Positions 20,701-31,300 of a stretch of 64,000 bases of DNA are shown here, one piece after another. This stretch comes from Strigamia acuminata. Its lineage: Eukaryota; Arthropoda; Chilopoda; Geophilomorpha; Linotaeniidae. The position numbers and the translations under genes were made by a program. The notes beneath the pieces are model-generated. The model made no database searches. It saw nothing but the letters and a program-made list of their open reading frames with translations, and had not been told where the DNA came from. The DNA is taken from positions 12,342,186 through 12,406,185 of the forward strand of contig OX442317.1 of NCBI GenBank assembly GCA_949358305.1, given 5' to 3'. How positions within the stretch are numbered: the stretch's first letter is position 1; the number at the start of each line of letters is the position of its first letter.

Positions 20701-23001
20701 TTTCTTGTATCTCTCTGCAAGAGGTACTACTTCCGCGTGCTCTTCCTTGACGTAGTCCCACATGGCTTTGTTATAACGTTCCTTGTGGTCGCGGTTAGTA
20801 TCAATTCGCCTAAGCGTATGTGATAGTTGGTTCAGAGCCAACTCCCAGTTTGATTCCAAAGCCCCGATCTTATCGTTAAAGGGCAAGCAAACTTGGTAGC
20901 GACCATCCTCCATTCGCTTGTGCGACTTCTCAAAGCGATCTCGAACAAAATCTGAATCGCGTTCGCCAGCGGTAATCCCAACAGCCTCCAAACTCCAAAG
21001 CTTTTCCAAGTCACGGTCAGTCTTAATCTCACAGGTGTTGCAGCAAGAAACGTCACGCGAGCTCTCGGAGAAGACATCTGTCGACCCAGCGGCTCCTGAC
21101 AACACCCACCCAAAAATGGTATTGACCAAACCCAAGCGGTTATCCAACCGCTTCCGTCCGTCAAGGCAGATTTCCCACCAAACATCAACTCCAAGCAAGA
21201 TATCAACATTGCCCGCAGTCGAGGGTAAGTCCTCAGCCAATTCGAACCCCAAATCTTTAACTTTCTGAATGGTATCAGGGCTGGCTATCCCATACACATG
21301 CGGTAGGCTTCTTGCGCTTAAAGCCGTCACCTTGAGCTCTCTGGCTCCGTGTCTAGACTGAAGGAGTAGCTTGTAAACGTCGTAAGACGTCGATCCAGCA
21401 TTATCCTCTTCATTGAGGCGTTGGGCTGTGGCTTCGATTGACCCACAACTCTTCAACCGTATCCGGTCGGCTACACTCTTTAAAATGTAGGACCGATGGC
21501 TGCCCGGATCTAACATGCCACGGATCGTGTGCGAACCTCCCGACTTTGTTTTTAACTCCGCTGTGAATATCATCAACTGAAGTGTTGAGGAGATCGCCAA
21601 GGAAACGTTCGCGCTCACGTCCTTGGGCTTCTCTATCCCACCTCCACTTCCTGTGTTCAATTTCCTGCAGATGGACGAATGATGTCGTCCGCCGCAAGTC
21701 CTGCAGCTGGTTTTAACCTGGCACCGCATTGCCCTGTGTCCTTCTTGCAGGCAATTGAAGCAAAGTCGGTTCTGTTGAATAATCGTGGTCTTCTCTGCCA
21801 CGCTCATTTCTTTCCTACAGAAAGTGTTAGCATGACCTTCTTTGCAAAAAATGCAAATTGCGCTTCCCACGGTCAGCTTTGGGCTAAAAGACTCTTTGGC
21901 TTTTTTGGACGTAGCGCAGGTGGACATCGTGCCCTTGCGTTGATCCTTATCCTTGTCGGAACTTCCAGACTTGTCTTTCTTAGTTGCAAAACCTCCTGCC
22001 CCCATGACATCTTCCATCTGCTCCAAGAGCTGAACTTCAGCAGCAAAGAAATTCAAGATTGTCACTAAATTTGAGGTCTTAGCCCCTTGCTGCTGGTAAA
22101 ACCTCATCACCATGGCAGGTGGAAATTTCCTCAGCACGTCGGGTGCCAGAAGCAGACCAGCAGTCTGTACTGGAACGCTCAACTGCTCCAGCAAGCGGAT
22201 AGCAGTGGACACCTTGGTCAACTGTGTACGAACAGCTTTGACCGGATGCAATTCCGTAACCTGTTTCATATCCCTTATGGACTTGACCAATGCCACTCTC
22301 TGGGCTTCATCGTCCCCGTAGGAACGTTCCAACTCTTCTCTTGCCAAATTGTAATTACCGTCCACTAAAGGGAATGCAGAGATCAGCATGGCAGCTTCTC
22401 CCGTGCACAGCGACTGCAAGTATTGCAACTTCTCAATTTCTGATAAATCAGGGTTGCTGTGAACAGCAGAATCAAAGCTGCTTAGGAAGGGACGAAATGT
22501 CGTCACATCTCCATTGAATTTCCGCATTTCCAACTTAGGAAGCTTTGCATTATTATGCCTTCTTGTCGATTGCGACAAGGTCTGGTTCAAAATCGAACTC
22601 TGAGACGTACTGGTCGTCAACGCTGAAGCATTTGCTGGATTTGCTGACCAATGCGTCACGAACTTCTTTGACATTCGGGTTCTGTGCTTAAGAACCGAAA
22701 TCGGTGTCTCTAACTCTTCGATTTCCCTTAGATTTGCCAAGTACTGATCTCTTGTCAGGTTGGGCTGCATCGTGTTCAGGTCGTTTATCATTCTCATCAT
22801 CTGTTCATCTGCAGCCATTTCTACAGCTTCCAGCTCGCCGGTATCTTTTAGTGTCAAGGACCTTCTCAAAAGCGCGTCCAAAGAGATCCCCAAAGTCGTG
22901 AACCTCCCAGACAACACGTCCATTTCTTCCGGCGGTTGTTGCTCAACCGTTGTTGGCGTTGTTCTCCCTGAACCTGACCTTGATCCACCTCCTGTAGCCA
23001 T
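17725..23001 (-). CDS. BEL-A copy 2 Gag-Pol polyprotein (1758 aa)
   Basis: The translation is identical to that of copy 1. It has Gag (about 150-330), three CCHC knuckles (383-445), protease at D498, reverse transcriptase with Y-M-D-D at 922-925, RNase H (D1098, E1138, D1170, D1216), integrase (HHCC 1395-1433, catalytic D1465, D1527, E1577) and a DUF5641-type tail. The only nucleotide difference noticed, C at 19039, is silent. Two intact identical polyproteins 10 kb apart mean the copies are young, were recently homogenised, or are an assembly duplicate. The start is the first Met of the frame. Confidence 0.95.
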   Translation of the reverse strand: MATGGGSRSGSGRTTPTTVEQQPPEEMDVLSGRFTTLGISLDALLRRSLTLKDTGELEAVEMAADEQMMRMINDLNTMQPNLTRDQYLANLREIEELETPISVLKHRTRMSKKFVTHWSANPANASALTTSTSQSSILNQTLSQSTRRHNNAKLPKLEMRKFNGDVTTFRPFLSSFDSAVHSNPDLSEIEKLQYLQSLCTGEAAMLISAFPLVDGNYNLAREELERSYGDDEAQRVALVKSIRDMKQVTELHPVKAVRTQLTKVSTAIRLLEQLSVPVQTAGLLLAPDVLRKFPPAMVMRFYQQQGAKTSNLVTILNFFAAEVQLLEQMEDVMGAGGFATKKDKSGSSDKDKDQRKGTMSTCATSKKAKESFSPKLTVGSAICIFCKEGHANTFCRKEMSVAEKTTIIQQNRLCFNCLQEGHRAMRCQVKTSCRTCGGRHHSSICRKLNTGSGGGIEKPKDVSANVSLAISSTLQLMIFTAELKTKSGGSHTIRGMLDPGSHRSYILKSVADRIRLKSCGSIEATAQRLNEEDNAGSTSYDVYKLLLQSRHGARELKVTALSARSLPHVYGIASPDTIQKVKDLGFELAEDLPSTAGNVDILLGVDVWWEICLDGRKRLDNRLGLVNTIFGWVLSGAAGSTDVFSESSRDVSCCNTCEIKTDRDLEKLWSLEAVGITAGERDSDFVRDRFEKSHKRMEDGRYQVCLPFNDKIGALESNWELALNQLSHTLRRIDTNRDHKERYNKAMWDYVKEEHAEVVPLAERYKKTGVYVIPHHPVIKEDRETTKFRVVFNASSAKKGLPSLNDCLYPGPSLNPDIVPVMIRFRLFCVVAIADIKQAFLQVLINPDHCDFLRFLWVSEEYFQEGYSWQNLWDHLVVLRMIVVPFGVNSSPFLLCAVIRAQGRLYLVLFPKEADALDKGIYMDDLTSGADGTQETVGHCVNLRRILDEGKMPLVKWAASKAEVFDALKDKDFHMRADKFEDLGVVKMLGILWSVQDDTLMFRIPTGVEIPQSRRGILSLLASVFDPLGLIAPVILRMKLLLQSMWGRDIRWDDIISEENREIVAKWYADLQRLTEARVKRWMGTYSGQEMDIDVFCDASPQAYGCAIYVRAASGATQLLLSKSRIAPTTKLTLPRLELTATVVGVRMVEYILEDFLPGYPIGKIRYYSDSMVALGWLKSDKNRWKPYVSNRVAEVLEKSSPSQWAYVPTDRNPADVLTRPCEAKNLLANRLWWDGPGQLEDLVDEPEDVDLPMEEAKKEKVALVASDGEAHMCEVFKRFSSFNRLVRVFALMRRWLPFFARGRDLEVLEIEVAEERVIRLAQVLSFPDERQAAMLKEKVAKGSILKNFDIFLDERDLLRLRSRLGKSALPFDEAFPIILHPDSWVTRLIIKKVHLQLLHGELSETFYRLRDKYWIVRGRRTVKAVIRSCLVCKRERLERNNPATGDPPMERVTPAAPFQHTGIDHLGPLTVKHKEKRRKVYILLFTCLVTRAIHLEVSENLSVEKFLLAFRRFGARFGYPAKVFSDNSKTFERGSQEIQSWGKLLTKDGIRTLLSEKRVVWSFIPPLSPWAGGAWERLVRSVKDKLRKMLLRRTVDLETLQTLAAEIGSVLNSRPLSYVHEEVDGGRILSPENFLTGGMPKWVINRPLHAIQKKDLRRLDRKRRLFIWEFWRIWRESYLKQLRNFHEVKGDSRFKNPEVNQIVLLEKVGCNPYFWPLARVIEVLPGEDGFVRVVRVVTANGKEYRRSVKHVRALELD

Positions 23002-23744
23002 GTCAAACCTGGAATGGCAGAAAGTGAAGACAATCAGTCAGTCAAAAACCAAAGACACACAACTCTAAACACAGGTGATATTTGGACAAACAATGACCAA
23101 ATACACTAACTGCTCAACTAAACCGCTAGTGATCTGAATGATATACAGACAGACTCACTGTAAACTCTATGCTACTAAAGATCTGAGTGGCGCAACACCC
23201 AGTCTCTAATTCCTATAGTAGACTAATTCCTGTTAACTGCTAAACTCTCTAAACTCCTAAGGATTTGAGTGATGCAACACCCAAAAACTCTAAGCTGTCA
23301 AGCAGACCCTTTTAACTACTAGGCTATCTAATTCTCCCCTGCCTAAGCAGTTATAGTGGAGAAAAACTTAAACTTTAACTTAAACACGAAAATGCACACT
23401 TCCCCTCCCCCCAGAAGGGACACATCAAAAAACCCAAAAAACAGCCCACCAAAAAACACTTTAAAAACTAAAACTGTTCTTCTTCTTTCAGGCTGTAGCT
23501 GTTCAACTTGCACATTGCGTTGTGTTTGACTTGGCAGACTCAGGACGTCAATGGCCGCTCTCACGTGACTCTCTGGCGTGCGCACTTGATGCCGGTCGCT
23601 CACGGAACCAGCCGTACAAACAAACCAACTGGCACGCACCAAACCACTTGAATCACTTGCTGAACGTCCGAATGACCTCTTTTTCATGCGCGCTGTACAC
23701 ACGCGCATGAAATCCTGGAATCACGGTACCAAAAAACAGCTCCC
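23002..23744 (-). other. BEL-A copy 2 untranslated leader
   Basis: 743 nt, matching 12755-13497. It contains the tRNA-His-like primer-binding site at 23714-23731, 13 nt from the LTR. No gene is seen. Confidence 0.7.
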
Positions 23745-25319
23745 TGTAGCAAACAACCTTGGATCTCACAGGGGAGGACTGGCGAATTGGTCACCAAACT
23801 CTGGAAACCGCCCGAGACTGTATAGTGGTTGATGAGACAAGCTGAAATCCTTTCTCTGAGCCCAAACCTAACTTGAAGAAGGATTAGGCCTGACTGCATG
23901 AAACTAGGCCTAACTGCATTTAGATGAAGTGATTGGCAAAACCTCTTTAGCTGCTGGGTAGAAATTCTGTGCTCCCAGGGAGGAGGAGAGCAGGCAAAGC
24001 TCTCTACTCACAAGTCATCCTGTTTATTGAAGTAAAATAAACCCAGGAATAATTTATCCAAAGAAGGAGGAAAAACATCAACTGGTTTTTAATACTTAAC
24101 AACTGATAACAACTGTTGCTTCTTTAGCAACCACACAACAACTGGTCACCTGCTTACAATAAATATCAGTGACCAAACAATACAGATTTGCATAATAACA
24201 ATAGTGCCAACAAGGTTTCCGTATTTCTACAACAGATGTCAAACTTAACATAAGTAAAGGCAAAACTTAACCTAACACCTTGATAACATTATGACCTGTG
24301 CAAACAGCACTTCACTTAAACTTAACAGATAATTCAAAGGCTAAAACTAACATTAGTTACATTCAAAAACACAATGCTTAGCCCAAACCCAATCACCACC
24401 AACAGAGGGCGCAACGTGTCACAGTTTTAACCCCTTTACAACCATGCAATAACAAAGGTAAAAGCTTAGATTAATAACTCTTAATATTGGTAATTTATAC
24501 AAACAATAACTAGTATATATTCCCTATGTCCAGGTTTCATTAAAACCCCAAACTAAACAATAACAGGGCACCAGTGCAGCACCAAATCCAAGATGGCGAC
24601 CATGCAACTGTTAAAATGACGTGAATGGAGCCAGACAAGGTCGCGAGCGACTCACAGGCCTTCTCAACTATGGATCTGCGTCCTAGAACGGTCAGTACAA
24701 CTTTCCCAGTGCTTGGACATTGAAACCCGACCGATTCAACTCTTTTGCAGAACCCACACGACCACGAGAGGCGTCGCAAGGCGTGCGCTCACGCCCGACG
24801 CTCGCAAACGCTCACAAATGATGTCCAACGTCCATCCAGCGACCCAGGACACCTGTGGAGTTCCTTAAACACCAATACAAGTTAGTATAAATTAAATTAC
24901 AAGTAAAACAAGCACCAAAACTGCAATTGTGCTTATTTCAAGTTCTTCCCGTCTCCCAGTTCACTTGCGTTATGGCGACCATCTTGCCGATGCACGCCTA
25001 TCTCCTTCGCAAGTGAACTGGAAACAGGAAAGAACTTACAAATACTAGAAACAACATCTAAAAGTGAAAAAGACACATAAAACAATTACAAAAAGACTAA
25101 AAACACAACTTTCAAACATTCCAGGTGTGGCAGGCGAAGTGGCAACCCCCTAGAACTTCCAGGATCGTGTCAACAAAGCAGCAAACCAACTGGACATGTC
25201 AGATATGTGTAAAAAATCTATTCAAACTTGACAACAAAATTAAAAAGCCCTTTCTTTCCTTTAGGAGATAAACAACGTGAAATCTCCAGATCTTTTTTGT
25301 TGCGTTCTTGCTCGCAACA
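23745..25319 (-). repeat. BEL-A copy 2, 5' LTR (1575 bp)
   Basis: Same as the other three BEL-A LTRs by eye. The YY1-like motif is at 24582-24601. It ends at the ACTT duplication 25320-25323. Confidence 0.95.
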
Positions 25320-28300
25320 ACTTAGCACAAACACCACAAACCAATGTCTCTGAATGTTCTGAAATAGTGTTTAAACCTTAGTAGAAGGCTTCAATGTAAG
25401 TTTTAGCAACATCCAAGCAATGATTTGGGAGAATAGACTTTTGATCTCATCACAGTTGACTTAGCACAAACATCACAAGACCAATGTCTCTGAATGTTTT
25501 GAAATAGTGTTTAAACCTTAGTAGAAAGCTTTAATGTAAGTTTTAGCAACATCCAAGCAATAATTTGGGAGAATAGACTTTTGATCTCATCACAGTTGAC
25601 TTAGCACAAACATCACAAGACCAATGTCTCTGAATGTTTTGAAATAGTGTTTAAACCTTAGTAGAAAGCTTTAATGTAAGTTTTAGCAACATCCAAGCAA
25701 TGATTTGAAGGAATAGACTTTTGATCTCATCACAGTTGACTTAGCACAAACATCACAAGACCAATGTCTCTGAATGTTCTGAAATAGTGTTTAAACCTTA
25801 GTAGAAAGCTTTAATGTAAGTTTTAGCAACATCCAAGAAATGATTTGGGAAAATAGACTTTTGATCTCATCACAGTTGACTTAGCACAAACACAACAAAC
25901 CAATGTCTCTGAATGTTCTGAAATAGTGTTTAAACCTTAGTAGAAGGCTTCAATGTAAGTTTTAGCAACATCCAAGCAATGATTTGGGAGAATAGACTTT
26001 TGATCTCATCACAGTTGACTTAGCACAAACATCACAAGACCAATGTCTCTGAATGTTCTGAAATAGTGTTTAAACCTTAGTAGAAAGCTTTAATGTAAGT
26101 TTTAGCAACATCCAAGCAATGATTTGAAAGAATAAACTTTTGATCTCATTTGACGTCACAGTTGACTTAGCACAAACACCACAAGACCAATGTGTCTGAA
26201 TGTTCTGAAATAGTGTTTAAACCTTAGTAGAAGGCTTCAATGTAAGTTTTAGCAACATCCAAGCAATGATTTTGGAGAATAGACTTTTGATCTCATCACA
26301 GTTGACTTAGCACAAACATCACAAGACCAATGTCTCTGAATGTTCTGAAATAGTGTTTAAACCTTAGTAGAAAGCTTTAATGTAAGTTTTAGCAACATCC
26401 AAGCAATGATTTGAAAGAATAAACTTTTGATCTCATTTGACATCACAGTTGACTTAGCACAAACATCACAAGACCAATGTTTCTGAATGTTTAGAAATAG
26501 TGTTTAAACCTTAGTAGAAGGCTTCAATGTAAGTGTTAGCAACATCCAAGCAATAATTTGAAAGAATAAATTTTTGATCTCATTTGACATCACAGTTGAC
26601 TTAGCACAAACACCACAAACCAATGTCTCTGAATGTTCTGAAATAGTGTTTAAACCTTAGTAGAAGGCTTCAATGTAAGTTTTAGCAACATCCAAGCAAT
26701 GATTTGGGAGAATAGACTTTTGATCTCATCACAGTTGACTTAGCACAAACACCACAAGACCAATGTCTCTGAATGTTCTGAAATAGTGTTTAAACTTTAG
26801 TAGAAAGCTTTAATGTAAGTTTTAGCAACATCCAAGCAATGATTTGAAAGAATAAACTTTTGATCTCATTTGACATCACAGTTGACTTAGCACAAACATC
26901 ACAAGACCAATGTCTCTGAATGTTCTGAAATAGTGTTTAAACCTTAGTAGAAGGCTTCAATGTAAGTTTTAGCAACATCCAAGAAATGATTTGGGAAAAT
27001 AGACTTTTGATCTCATCACAGTTGACTTAGCACAAACACCACAAGACCAATGTCTCTAAATGTTCTGAAATAGTGTTTAAACCTTAGTAGACGGCTTCAA
27101 TGTAAGTTTTAGCAACATCCAAGCAATGATTTGGAAGAATAGACTTTTGATCTCATCACAGTTGACTTAGCACAAACACCACAAGACCAATGTCTCTGAA
27201 TGTTCTGAAATAGTGTTTAAACTTTAGTAGAAAGCTTTAATGTAAGTTTTAGCAACATCCAAGCAATGATTTGAAAGAATAAACTTTTGATCTCATTTGA
27301 CATCACAGTTGACTTAGCACAAACATCACAAGACCAATGTCTCTGAATGTTCTGAAATAGTGTTTAAACCTTAGTAGAAGGCTTCAATGTAAGTTTTAGC
27401 AACATCCAAGCAATGATTTGGGAGAATAGACTTTTGATCTCATCACAGTTGACTTAGCACAAACACCACAAGACCAATGTCTCTGAATGTTCTGAAATAG
27501 TGTTTAAACCTTAGTAGAAGGCTTCAATGTAAGTTTTAGCAACATCCAAGAAATGATTTGGGAAAATAGACTTTTGATCTCATCACAGTTGACTTAGCAC
27601 AAACACCACAAGACCAATGTCTCTAAATGTTCTGAAATAGTGTTTAAACCTTAGTAGACGGCTTCAATGTAAGTTTTAGCAACATCCAAGCAATGATTTG
27701 GAAGAATAGACTTTTGATCTCATCACAGTTGACTTAGCACAAACACCACAAGACCAATGTCTCTGAATGTTCTGAAATAGTGTTTAAACTTTAGTAGAAA
27801 GCTTTAATGTAAGTTTTAGCAACATCCAAGCAATGATTTGAAAGAATAAACTTTTGATCTCATTTGACATCACAGTTGACTTAGCACAAACATCACAAGA
27901 CCAATGTCTCTGAATGTTCTAAAATAGTGTTTAAACCTTAGTAGAAGGCTTCAATGTAAGTTTTAGCAACAGCCAAGCAATGATTTGGAAGAATAAACTT
28001 TTGATCCCATTTGACATCACAGTTGACTTAGCACAAACATCACAAGACCAATGTTTCTGAATGTTCTGAAATAGTGTTTAAACCTTAGTAGAAGGCTTCA
28101 ATGTAAGTTTTAGCAACATCCAAGCAATGATTTGGAAGAATAAACTTTTGATCCCATTTGACATCACAGTTGACTTAGCACAAACATCACAAGACCAATG
28201 TTTCTGAATGTTCTGAAATAGTGTTTAAACCTTAGTAGAAAGCTTCAATGTAAGTTTTAGCAACATCCAAGCAATAATTTGAAAGAATAAACTTTTGATC

Positions 28301-31300
28301 TCATTTGACGTCACAGTTGACTTAGCACAAACACCACAAGACCAATGTCTCTGAATGTTTAGAAATAGTGTTTAAACCTTAGTAGAAGGCTTCAATGTAA
28401 GTGTTAGCAACATCCAAGCAATAATTTGAAAGAATAAACTTTTGATCTCATTTGACACCACAAACCAATGTCTCTGAATGTTCTGAAATAGTGTTTAAAC
28501 CTTAGTAGAAGGCTTCAATGTAAGTTTTAGCAACATCCAAGCAATGATTTGGGAGAATAGACTTTTGATCTCATCACAGTTGACTTAGCACAAACATCAC
28601 AAGACCAATGTCTCTGAATGTTTTGAAATAGTGTTTAAACCTTAGTAGAAAGCTTTAATGTAAGTTTTAGCAACATCCAAGCAATAATTTGGGAGAATAG
28701 ACTTTTGATCTCATCACAGTTGACTTAGCACAAACATCACAAGACCAATGTCTCTGAATGTTTAGAAATAGTGTTTAAACCTTAGTAGAAGGCTTCAATG
28801 TAAGTGTTAGCAACATCCAAGCAATAATTTGAAAGAATAAATTTTTGATCTCATTTGACATCACAGTTGACTTAGCACAAACACCACAAACCAATGTCTC
28901 TGAATGTTCTGAAATAGTGTTTAAACCTTAGTAGAAGGCTTCAATGTAAGTTTTAGCAACATCCAAGCAATGATTTGGGAGAATAGACTTTTGATCTCAT
29001 CACAGTTGACTTAGCACAAACACCACAAGACCAATGTCTCTGAATGTTCTGAAATAGTGTTTAAACTTTAGTAGAAAGCTTTAATGTAAGTTTTAGCAAC
29101 ATCCAAGCAATGATTTGAAAGAATAAACTTTTGATCTCATTTGACATCACAGTTGACTTAGCACAAACATCACAAGACCAATGTCTCTGAATGTTCTGAA
29201 ATAGTGTTTAAACCTTAGTAGAAGGCTTCAATGTAAGTTTTAGCAACATCCAAGAAATGATTTGGGAAAATAGACTTTTGATCTCATCACAGTTGACTTA
29301 GCACAAACACCACAAGACCAATGTCTCTAAATGTTCTGAAATAGTGTTTAAACCTTAGTAGACGGCTTCAATGTAAGTTTTAGCAACATCCAAGCAATGA
29401 TTTGGAAGAATAGACTTTTGATCTCATCACAGTTGACTTAGCACAAACACCACAAGACCAATGTCTCTGAATGTTCTGAAATAGTGTTTAAACTTTAGTA
29501 GAAAGCTTTAATGTAAGTTTTAGCAACATCCAAGCAATGATTTGAAAGAATAAACTTTTGATCTCATTTGACATCACAGTTGACTTAGCACAAACATCAC
29601 AAGACCAATGTCTCTGAATGTTCTGAAATAGTGTTTAAACCTTAGTAGAAGGCTTCAATGTAAGTTTTAGCAACATCCAAGCAATGATTTGGAAGAATAA
29701 ACTTTTGATCCCATTTGACATCACAGTTGACTTAGCACAAACATCACAAGACCAATGTCTCTGAATGTTCTGAAATAGTGTTTAAACCTTAGTAGAAGGC
29801 TTCAATGTAAGTTTTAGCAACAGCCAAGCAATGATTTGGAAGAATAAACTTTTGATCCCATTTGACATCACAGTTGACTTAGCACAAACATCACAAGACC
29901 AATGTTTCTGAATGTTCTGAAATAGTGTTTAAACCTTAGTAGAAGGCTTCAATGTAAGTTTTAGCAACATCCAAGCAATGATTTGGAAGAATAAACTTTT
30001 GATCCCATTTGACATCACAGTTGACTTAGCACAAACATCACAAGACCAATGTTTCTGAATGTTCTGAAATAGTGTTTAAACCTTAGTAGAAAGCTTCAAT
30101 GTAAGTTTTAGCAACATCCAAGCAATAATTTGAAAGAATAAACTTTTGATCTCATTTGACGTCACAGTTGACTTAGCACAAACACCACAAGACCAATGTC
30201 TCTGAATGTTTAGAAATAGTGTTTAAACCTTAGTAGAAGGCTTCAATGTAAGTGTTAGCAACATCCAAGCAATAATTTGAAAGAATAAACTTTTGATCTC
30301 ATTTGACATCACAGTTAACTTAGCACAAACACCACAAACCAATGTCTCTGAATGTTCTGAAATAGTGTTTAAACCTTAGTAGAAGGCTTCAATGTAAGTT
30401 TTAGCAACATCCAAGCAATGATTTGGGAGAATAGACTTTTGATCTCATCACAGTTGACTTAGCACAAACATCACAAGACCAATGTCTCTGAATGTTTTGA
30501 AATAGTGTTTAAACCTTAGTAGAAAGCTTTAATGTAAGTTTTAGCAACATCCAAGCAATAATTTGGGAGAATAGACTTTTGATCTCATCACAGTTGACTT
30601 AGCACAAACATCACAAGACCAATGTCTCTGAATGTTTTGAAATAGTGTTTAAACCTTAGTAGAAAGCTTTAATGTAAGTTTTAGCAACATCCAAGCAATG
30701 ATTTGAAGGAATAGACTTTTGATCTCATCACAGTTGACTTAGCACAAACATCACAAGACCAATGTCTCTGAATGTTCTGAAATAGTGTTTAAACCTTAGT
30801 AGAAAGCTTTAATGTAAGTTTTAGCAACATCCAAGAAATGATTTGGGAAAATAGACTTTTGATCTCATCACAGTTGACTTAGCACAAACACAACAAACCA
30901 ATGTCTCTGAATGTTCTGAAATAGTGTTTAAACCTTAGTAGAAGGCTTCAATGTAAGTTTTAGCAACATCCAAGCAATGATTTGGGAGAATAGACTTTTG
31001 ATCTCATCACAGTTGACTTAGCACAAACATCACAAGACCAATGTCTCTGAATGTTCTGAAATAGTGTTTAAACCTTAGTAGAAAGCTTTAATGTAAGTTT
31101 TAGCAACATCCAAGCAATGATTTGAAAGAATAAACTTTTGATCTCATTTGACGTCACAGTTGACTTAGCACAAACACCACAAGACCAATGTGTCTGAATG
31201 TTCTGAAATAGTGTTTAAACCTTAGTAGAAGGCTTCAATGTAAGTTTTAGCAACATCCAAGCAATGATTTTGGAGAATAGACTTTTGATCTCATCACAGT

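Larger units (their letters stand above)
5851..25319. repeat. Tandem duplication of 10,247 bp containing BEL-A plus satellite
   Basis: The unit at 5851-16097 (element plus 1025 bp of satellite) is repeated from 16098. All internal landmarks are offset by exactly 10,247 bp: LTR starts, ORF ends and the primer site. Target duplications and interrupted monomer are the same in both copies. I noticed one base difference, T at 8792 versus C at 19039, synonymous in Pol. This is what unequal exchange between higher-order satellite repeats would produce; two separate insertions would not share the same base and monomer type. Confidence 0.85.
16098..25319 (-). mobile_element. BEL-A copy 2: full-length BEL/Pao LTR retrotransposon
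   Basis: 9222 bp, with the same structure as copy 1: 5' LTR 23745-25319, leader 23002-23744, Gag-Pol 23001-17725, 3' LTR 16098-17672. ACTT target duplications lie at 16094-16097 and 25320-25323. On the right, satellite continues with the monomer order seen at uninterrupted sites 30295-30500 and 33440-33650. Copy 2 thus keeps the original right flank and copy 1 the original left flank. Confidence 0.95.

Noticed and set aside
16098-25319. BEL-A copy 2 as an independent second insertion
   Set aside because: Identical target base, monomer type and flanking monomer order show it is a duplicate of the same insertion.
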